From the NCBI GenBank assembly GCA_021464415.1, contig CM038468.1:34274969-34338968 (forward strand): a stretch of DNA of 64,000 bases. The letters are read 5' to 3'. Of the stretch, positions 58,049 to 64,000 are shown one piece after another. The notes under the pieces were generated by a model. The model saw only the letters and a list, made by a program, of their open reading frames with translations, had not been told where the DNA came from and did not search any database. Origin of the DNA: Lonicera japonica. Taxonomy: Eukaryota; Streptophyta; Magnoliopsida; Dipsacales; Caprifoliaceae. Each line of letters starts with the position of its first letter. Within the stretch, counting starts at the first letter, position 1. The position numbers and the translations under genes are program-made.

Positions 58049-59125
58049 TCAGTCAAAATCGGGTGCATCCATTGACTGAGCAAAGTCCTTCTTGCCACTA
58101 ATGTCTGCGATTGTAAAGTTGACATAAGCATCATTGTCTTCTTCATTCATAAAGTGAGATTCTTGTTCTTTAGATTCTCGGTATCTCTTGTAGCTGGCTG
58201 CTACTTTAGCGCTTGCATGGCAGTTCTTGTACCAATGCCCAGCAACTCCACACCTATAACATGACTCGTCGCCAACTCTTTCCTTTTTTGACCGGAGGAT
58301 TGTTAGGTGCATTTTTCACCTTGGTTTCTTGACCACTAGGTCCAATATTATCATTTATTCTCCATACTTTAGAAGAGCCTCCACGACCCTCACCATGACT
58401 CCCACGTCCCTTTTCACGTTGTGCCTTGTTGCTACGTGGGTAGGGATCAACACGTCCAACCCTCCTTGCATTGGGGTTCTTTCCACTGTTCATCTTACCG
58501 TAGTTAGCCTCAGGAATTTTCTTTGTCCCGACGGGCCTGACATTGTTATTCAAAAGAACCTCATCATGCCTTTCAGCCACTTGCAGTAAGTTGATCAGCT
58601 TATTGAATGTTGTGATTCATTTGTTATCATACTCGAGCCTATACTGGTTCGCTAGTATAAGTGCTGAAGTAGGAAAAGTGGAAAGTGTCTTTTGAGTCAT
58701 ATCATCTTCTGTGAGATTCTTTCCACAGAAGTTAAGACGTGCCTTTAGGCGCAGCATATCCTTGTTGAAGTCGTTAACCCTTTTATAGTCAAGTAAGCGG
58801 ATTTCATTCCACTGAACGGTCAATTCTGGGAGCAAAGTGTCATGAATGTTCCCAAAACATCCCTTAAGGACATCCCATAGTTCTTCATGTGTTTTCAACT
58901 GAAAGTACTCCCAACGTAGGCTGGGGTCAATATGTTTCCTTAGAAACATTAATGCATTTGCTTTCACCTTATCAGACGATCCGTTGTCTGTGGGGTCTTT
59001 GGGGTCAGTAAGTGTGGCAGAATATTCTTTAGCCACAAAGCGGTTTCTACATCATAAACCCACCGGTGGTACTCAAGTCCTTCTGAGTCCAAAATGTCAA
59101 ATTCGGGTTGAGTTGGGTCGGCCAT
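58049..59125 (-). pseudogene. Copia gag with CCHC zinc knuckle, frameshifted
   Basis: ATG at 59125 begins MADPTQPEFDILDSEG, then the frame shifts near 59037. The next frame carries the Copia gag core (FLRKHIDPSLRWEYFQ, ELWDVLKGCF) to a stop at 58617. A basic, glycine- and arginine-rich stretch follows in another frame, and a zinc knuckle CYRCGVAGHWYKNC lies at about 58256-58215. The gag protein packages element RNA. The remaining frame ends at 58049. Confidence 0.85.
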
Positions 59126-59462
59126 TTTAATGAATAATAAATAAAATTTTATACAGTTATGAGTACATCCATGTTAGTTATTTTTCAGGATTATGAATTA
59201 GATTTCAAAAATCAAGATCGATAATGGTCACATTTTTCGATACTATATGAAAATACTTTATCATAATAATTATAGTGCGCATGAACTTTCATCATCATGG
59301 CAACTGTTAAATTTATGACATACTAAATAAAACAATTAACAATTAAACTATACATATATATACAATCTATATATAATTACATGTAGATGAATCTCAATGA
59401 TAGATTTACAAAAATTGGTTCACATATATACATGGATTCTATAGGGCATAATTGGTAATTAA

Positions 59463-59640
59463 AACAAAAACTGTTTTTAAGATAAAATAAAAATTTAATT
59501 AAATAAAAACTGTTTTTAAGATAAAACAGAAATTTAATTAAATAAAAACTATTTTTAGAATAAAACAGAAATTTAATTAGATAAAAACTGTTTTTATGTA
59601 AAACGGAAAATTAATTAAATATAAAAACTGTTTTTATTTA
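59463..59640. repeat. Tandem repeats in the Copia 5' leader, about 45-bp unit
   Basis: TAAAAACTGTTTTTAAGATA followed by AAACAGAAATTTAATTA occurs about four times. Each unit has the self-complementary core AAAAACTGTTTTT. Confidence 0.85.
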
Positions 59641-60185
59641 ATTTATTTGAATATTAATCGGCAAATTATATAATTACAATCGGGAAATTATATATGTAAG
59701 CAGGGCAGGAGTAGCATCAAGTCAATTAAGGAACAATTAAGTAACAATCAACCATTACATAAATATAGTACAATCGGCAATTTTTTTTATTTTTTTTTTA
59801 GATCTGCCGAGAGAAAAAAAAATTATATACAAGCAGGTGACTTTATTAGAACTATGCACAAGCAGGTGACTTTATTCAAGCAATGAAAAATTATATATAT
59901 TTTATACGAGCACTGAACTATATATATAGATCTGCCGGAAAAAAAAAATTATATATATTATACGTGCACTATCTTCTCCTGCAAACAATTAATACAACAA
60001 ATAGCTATGGTGGTTTACATAATTGAATACATATTATATATATATATATAAGAGAAGGTAATGATGAGTACCTTGATTATGTATGCATACCATAATTTTT
60101 TTCTTGAAGGTTAGGCGACGAGAGAAGAGTCCAATGGTGATGGCAGCCGACGGCTAGGGTTTTCTTAGAATTAGGGTTGTTAGCT

Positions 60186-60203
60186 CTGAGCGTGCTGATA
60201 ACG
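60186..60203 (-). other. Copia primer-binding site
   Basis: CGTTATCAGCACGCTCAG on the minus strand directly follows the 5' LTR. The text GTTATCAGCACG is a recurrent start of the internal region in plant Copia elements. I do not assign the tRNA. Confidence 0.6.
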
Positions 60204-60384
60204 TGTTGGAGGAATAATTCTACTCAATTCTTTATTAGATTAGCCCTTTAAATAGGGTACAAATACAATAGTAAATAGGGTTTACAAAAAGCCCATTATG
60301 GCCCATGATACATAATTTACACAGTAAATCCCTAATACATATTCTATCTAGGCGATAGCACACTATGTGTAATTTCCTTAAACA
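60204..60384 (-). repeat. Copia 5' LTR
   Basis: It is 181 bp, one mismatch from 53888-54068. On the minus strand it ends next to the primer site. Confidence 0.95.
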
Positions 60385-60389
60385 CTCTA

Positions 60390-61699
60390 CTAAATATATC
60401 AAGAATGTTGAATATATATGATACTCTCTTGATGTTGTTACTAATATATAGTAAATAATAATGCATTATAACTTATTATTGGTACACATGCACACACTCA
60501 CTTAAACCTCTCAAATAACTTTAATAATTTATGACTAACTACTATTTATATTTAAATTTATATAATGCCACTACACGTGATTAATGCAATAAAATTTAGC
60601 CTTCCATCAATTTAATATGAACGGGCCACAAAATCCGGATTCATGATTGAGACTAGAATTCTCCCGGCTTCTTCGTATGGGTACAACACTCCCCATGGCT
60701 ATTTTTATAGAGAAAATCGGTCCTCGAGATATGCTAATAGCGTTGTTATCTATTCCTTAGGTGTCCTGCAACTATTTCATCACCGAGGATTGTTGTACTT
60801 GTATCGAATGGTGAACTTCTTCCATCGTTATAAAGACAGGCCTTCCTATAGTACCGGGCGTATTGTCTTGGCCCCGACATGCTGCTGGTACTGGTACTAC
60901 TCAAATTGATTTGACTATCTTGATTCTGATATATCATGCTAAAAATGGGGAGTCCCTTATGCATATTGTTCTGGCTGAGACACTAAATGGCTTATATGCT
61001 TATCATTAGGGGTCCTCGACTTTTCTTAAAGGAAGTCCACTTTCGCTGTACATGTGACTGCTAGAGCATTTTCGTTCGGTGGGTTTCAACTCTATATAGC
61101 TGGACAACCCTACTTACTTCTTTCATCATCCTATTTTCAGTGCCCTAACTATGTCTTATTTGGACCGGACGGCGTGGTTCTCAAAGAACTTTTATACACT
61201 TCGATGGCATATTCCTTGGTGGAAACATAGGCTGATGGTCGTTGAGGTTGGGGGAAAGAACTATATCCGAATCAGAGGTATATAGTTCACTTATTTTTAT
61301 TTTCCTAGGTGTCTTTTTCGGTATTTTAACATCCATCAGGACATACCATTAGTTCTAACAATTTCTCCTCTTAATCCAACTTTGTTACTCCTCATGTTTC
61401 TTTACCTATGGAGCATATGTGGCATGGACGACTGACTCAAAAATTCCATTATGCGAGGTTCGGCTTACTCAAGCCTTTTCAGGCTGACATTATTCATTCG
61501 ATCTCGTGACTAGTGGAAGAAGAAATGGTTGATATCCCTTATCAGATAGACTGGTTCCTGTCCATGGGTTCCGAGCCTACTAAAGTGGGTATTGTGTTGA
61601 TGTACTAGATCATGGATGAGGCTCAAGTTATATAGACTACTGAGGATCCGATTTGACTTCCTCCTAAGGTTTACGTATGGGTTGATTTAGCTAGGTAAC
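60390..61699. other. Unassigned, possibly decayed element DNA
   Basis: No domain is recognised in any frame. The text is less AT-rich than the DNA left of the Copia element and adjoins the Ty3 remnant. It may be that element's decayed 3' part or LTR, but no repeat partner is in the window. Confidence 0.4.
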
Positions 61700-64000
61700 A
61701 GTTGTCGTAACTTTTATCATAGTTTTTTTAACCAATGTTATGAAAGTTGAATAAAACTATTCTTTTATGAAAACAAACTAATCCTACTGTAGCTATTAAA
61801 TTGAGCCTGATGTAATTTCTTAGGTTGCCAACCTTCCCCGTTGTATTTATTCTTACAAACAAAAGCGAGTTAGAGCTCAGGTCTACGTAGTTCTTGGTTA
61901 TAGAAAATCTTGGTTTACTAATAATACTTCTGAAGACAATCTAAGTTGATTGACGAATGCAGTGATTGACCATCTAAGTCTGTGATTATGGTGGCTCACC
62001 CTATTTTGATTTCTTTGTCGATATACAACCCCGTCCATTTCTACTTAAGTTTTTTTTTCGGATCTTTGGCAGGCTCTCGGATTTCTTTCAAGAGTATATC
62101 ATTCTCATGAACACTTTAACTGTTTACTTTATGATTAAAGGCCCAAACGATTCTTGTCTAATAACCTTGGTGGTGATACGTAACTTCTCGTCTAGTTTGT
62201 ACCGGGCTTCAACCTATTCGATCTTGCTGGCTTGATTTTCTAATGCCACTCGGAGCGATGGAATCTCTAATTATATTGGGAGGTCAACTTCCATTCTATA
62301 AGTGAGAGAGAAAAGGTTGGCCCCTATGGAAACCCTCTATGCAATTTCTCTGGTCAATCTCGAGACCTGTTGGTCATTTTGCTCAAAATGTTCTTCATAT
62401 TTTTATTAGCAGACTTGACTACTCCATTGGTCTGCGTTTGTATGGAGAAGATTTATGCCTAGCGGTGTTGTATTCTTCCATAACTGTGTTTGCTGCTCCC
62501 TCGAATTGTGTATTATTATTCGAGACAATCTCGTAAAGGACTTCATAACGGTAGATGATATTCCTTCGGATGAACTAAGGCACCTTCTTAGCATTTAGGG
62601 TTTTAAAAGATTCTGCTTCGACCCATTTTGTGAAGTAATCTATATCCACTAATATAAATTCATGACCATTGTTGGCTTTGGGTGATATCTTCCCAGTAAT
62701 ATCTATCCCCTAGGTGGCGAAGGGTCATGGAGCTGTCACGTTGTATAATTCCCTTGAAGGGAGTTTTTGTGACTTAGAGTAAACTTTGCATTTGTGGTAG
62801 TGACGCATATTATCATTACAGTCGCTTTCTAGAGTAGACCAGTAGTACCCTTGTCTAATAATCTTACTAGCTAGCGTATGACCACTCATGTAGGATCCAC
62901 AATCTTCTCCTTGTACATTGTTCATCGTTTTAAGGGATTCTCCTTTTATGAGACACCAAAGATGGGTCATATTATAATTTCTCTTTTATAACCTCTCTGC
63001 ACAGAGTATGAATCTCGATGCTAGTCTTTAGAGTGTAATTCAGGTCTTTTTTTGTTCTGATCTGGATATTTATATTTCTTCAATAGGTTTTAGATGTAGT
63101 AAAACTAGGTGGACATGTCTAACACTTCTTTTTGCTCACACCTAAATGGCCACGCAATAGGCTAGGCTTGATATCTTCTTAACTAATAAAACAATTTATT
63201 TCATCCCTTCCAGGATTTTAATCATCAATACTAAAGTAGCCAATGCATCGGCAAAGCTATTATGAGAACGCTGGATGTAGTAAAACTTATGCCTTCAAAT
63301 TCCTCTGAGAATTCCTCTAGCCAAGTGAGGTTTTCGAAAAGTTGTTCCAAAAGCCTTTATTCTCTTAATACATATCTGAAGTGCGATCTCTAACTCGAAG
63401 ATGCAAGCTTCACATTCGGCCATGTTATTCATGCATAAAAAGTCTTTCTGGTAGAAAAATGGCAAGTGGGTCTAATTGGGAGAGATTAAAAAGATTCCTA
63501 TTCTATTGCCATTTTAATTAGCTTTCCTATTAAAATACATATTCCAGTATTCATCGATCTCGAGGTTCATAATGGCTTCATCTAGAAAATCGACTTTTTC
63601 TACGATGTCTCCCAACATCGGATTGTTAGCAAGATAGTCGGTAATTATCTTGCCCTTGACTGACTTCTGGGTCATATAAATGATGTCAAATTTAGAAAAC
63701 ATGAATAATCATTTTGCCATATGGTTCAAAAGAGCAAGCTTCTCAAATAGATACTTTTGTGGGTTGATCTTGAAGGCTAAAATAACTAAACAATGTCAGA
63801 GCTTTTGTGTTACCCAGACTAACGATGCGCATGATTCTTCCAATAGTGTGTAGTTCACCTTATAAGGCGAGAACTTTTTGCTAACATAGTAGATGGCCTG
63901 CTCATTATGAGTGGTGGTAAATGTTGAGCTAGCATTGCCTTAGCGGCTACTCCTATAATTGTTAAATATAATAATAGTAGGACCCCATGATGAGGTAGGT
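61700..64000 (-). pseudogene. Ty3/gypsy pol remnant: RNase H and integrase, decayed
   Basis: Reading down from 64000 on the minus strand: RNase H text (IYYVSKKFSPYKVNYTLLEE, about 63895-63836); the tether MFSKFDIIYMTQKSVKGK (63702-63650); the integrase zinc finger at about 62930-62770 (MSGHTLASKIIRQGYYW, then CNDNMRHYHKCKVY); the integrase core with FILVDIDYFTKWVEA (about 62665-62620); and SNNNTQFEG, where the catalytic Asp of the usual DNGTQF has become Asn. GANLFSLTYRMEVDLPI lies near 62315. Several stops interrupt it. The style is that of Tat/Athila-type elements without a chromodomain. The element continues past the window edge. Confidence 0.82.

Larger units (their letters stand above)
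53883..60389 (-). mobile_element. Copia LTR retrotransposon, structurally complete, coding region broken
   Basis: LTRs of 181 bp lie at 53888-54068 and 60204-60384 with a perfect CTCTA duplication at 53883-53887 and 60385-60389. The LTRs differ by one base (T or G at position 6). On the minus strand the order is PBS-like GTTATCAGCACG, leader, gag, zinc knuckle, integrase, RT, RNase H, and a purine tract AAGGGGGAG before the 3' LTR. This Copia order is clear, but each domain has stops or frame changes. Near-identical LTRs indicate recent insertion, so a defective template was probably mobilised by enzymes from another copy. Confidence 0.95.

Noticed and set aside
1..64000. tRNA, rRNA or snoRNA genes
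   Set aside because: I looked for cloverleaf-like and conserved box sequences by eye and saw none convincing. A tRNA scan would be decisive.

Overview
The window is nuclear DNA of a flowering plant, most likely a dicot. It is AT-rich, its coding exon pairs are separated by GT-AG introns, and transposable-element remnants fill most of it. Only one conventional host gene is well supported: a CC-NBS-LRR immune receptor at 43478-47760 on the minus strand. I see no bacterial features, no tRNA or rRNA genes and no CRISPR array. The species cannot be fixed from sequence alone.

Layout. 1-1690 is the 5' part of an RTE-type LINE on the minus strand, with an open reading frame running off the window edge. 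2312-7960 is a degenerate L1-type LINE (minus), whose ORF1 stop overlaps its ORF2 start. The flanks at 2098-2290 and 8940-9110 are diverged direct copies of each other, and 9648-10123 holds exon-like tandem coding repeats of an unrecognised, broken gene. A MITE with long inverted repeats lies at 10178-10612. 12060-18051 is an endogenous pararetrovirus (Caulimoviridae, petuvirus/florendovirus-like): promoter-like region, initiator tRNA-Met primer site, movement protein, coat region, zinc finger, protease and reverse transcriptase, all broken. A 1623-bp piece of it is repeated in inverted orientation at 18563-20185, inside a segment flanked by 12-bp direct repeats.

20569-25219 is a compact LTR retrotransposon (minus strand) with two LTRs, PBS, PPT and a perfect 5-bp target duplication. 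It has no gag-pol. Instead it carries, antisense to itself, a LATERAL ORGAN BOUNDARIES DOMAIN (LBD) transcription-factor gene. This is the most unusual object in the window. 26250-32560 is a Copia remnant interrupted by a 5.4-kb CACTA-type DNA transposon (26903-32276). That transposon lacks a visible transposase and contains exon-like, spliced-looking sequence. 33345-33600 holds a SIRE/Maximus-like Copia 3' end. 36829-40509 is a 3.67-kb solo LTR with a perfect 5-bp target duplication. 41900-43160 holds a large inverted repeat and a short-unit tandem array.

43478-47760 encodes a 904-residue CC-NBS-LRR protein from two exons. Its 5' coding end and upstream DNA are duplicated: a start-proximal remnant with a stop at codon 3 sits at 51757-51810, and further copies of the upstream sequence cover about 48900-53170, with two Stowaway MITEs inside. 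53883-60389 is a complete Copia element whose two 181-bp LTRs differ at one base although its genes are badly broken. 61700-64000 is a decayed Ty3/gypsy RNase H-integrase region.

The picture is of a resistance-gene locus embedded in nested insertions, with three possible sources of regulatory novelty: a retroelement-borne LBD gene, a viral inverted repeat able to form a hairpin transcript, and a CACTA element with captured exons. Coordinates of degenerate elements are approximate, except where a target duplication fixes them.
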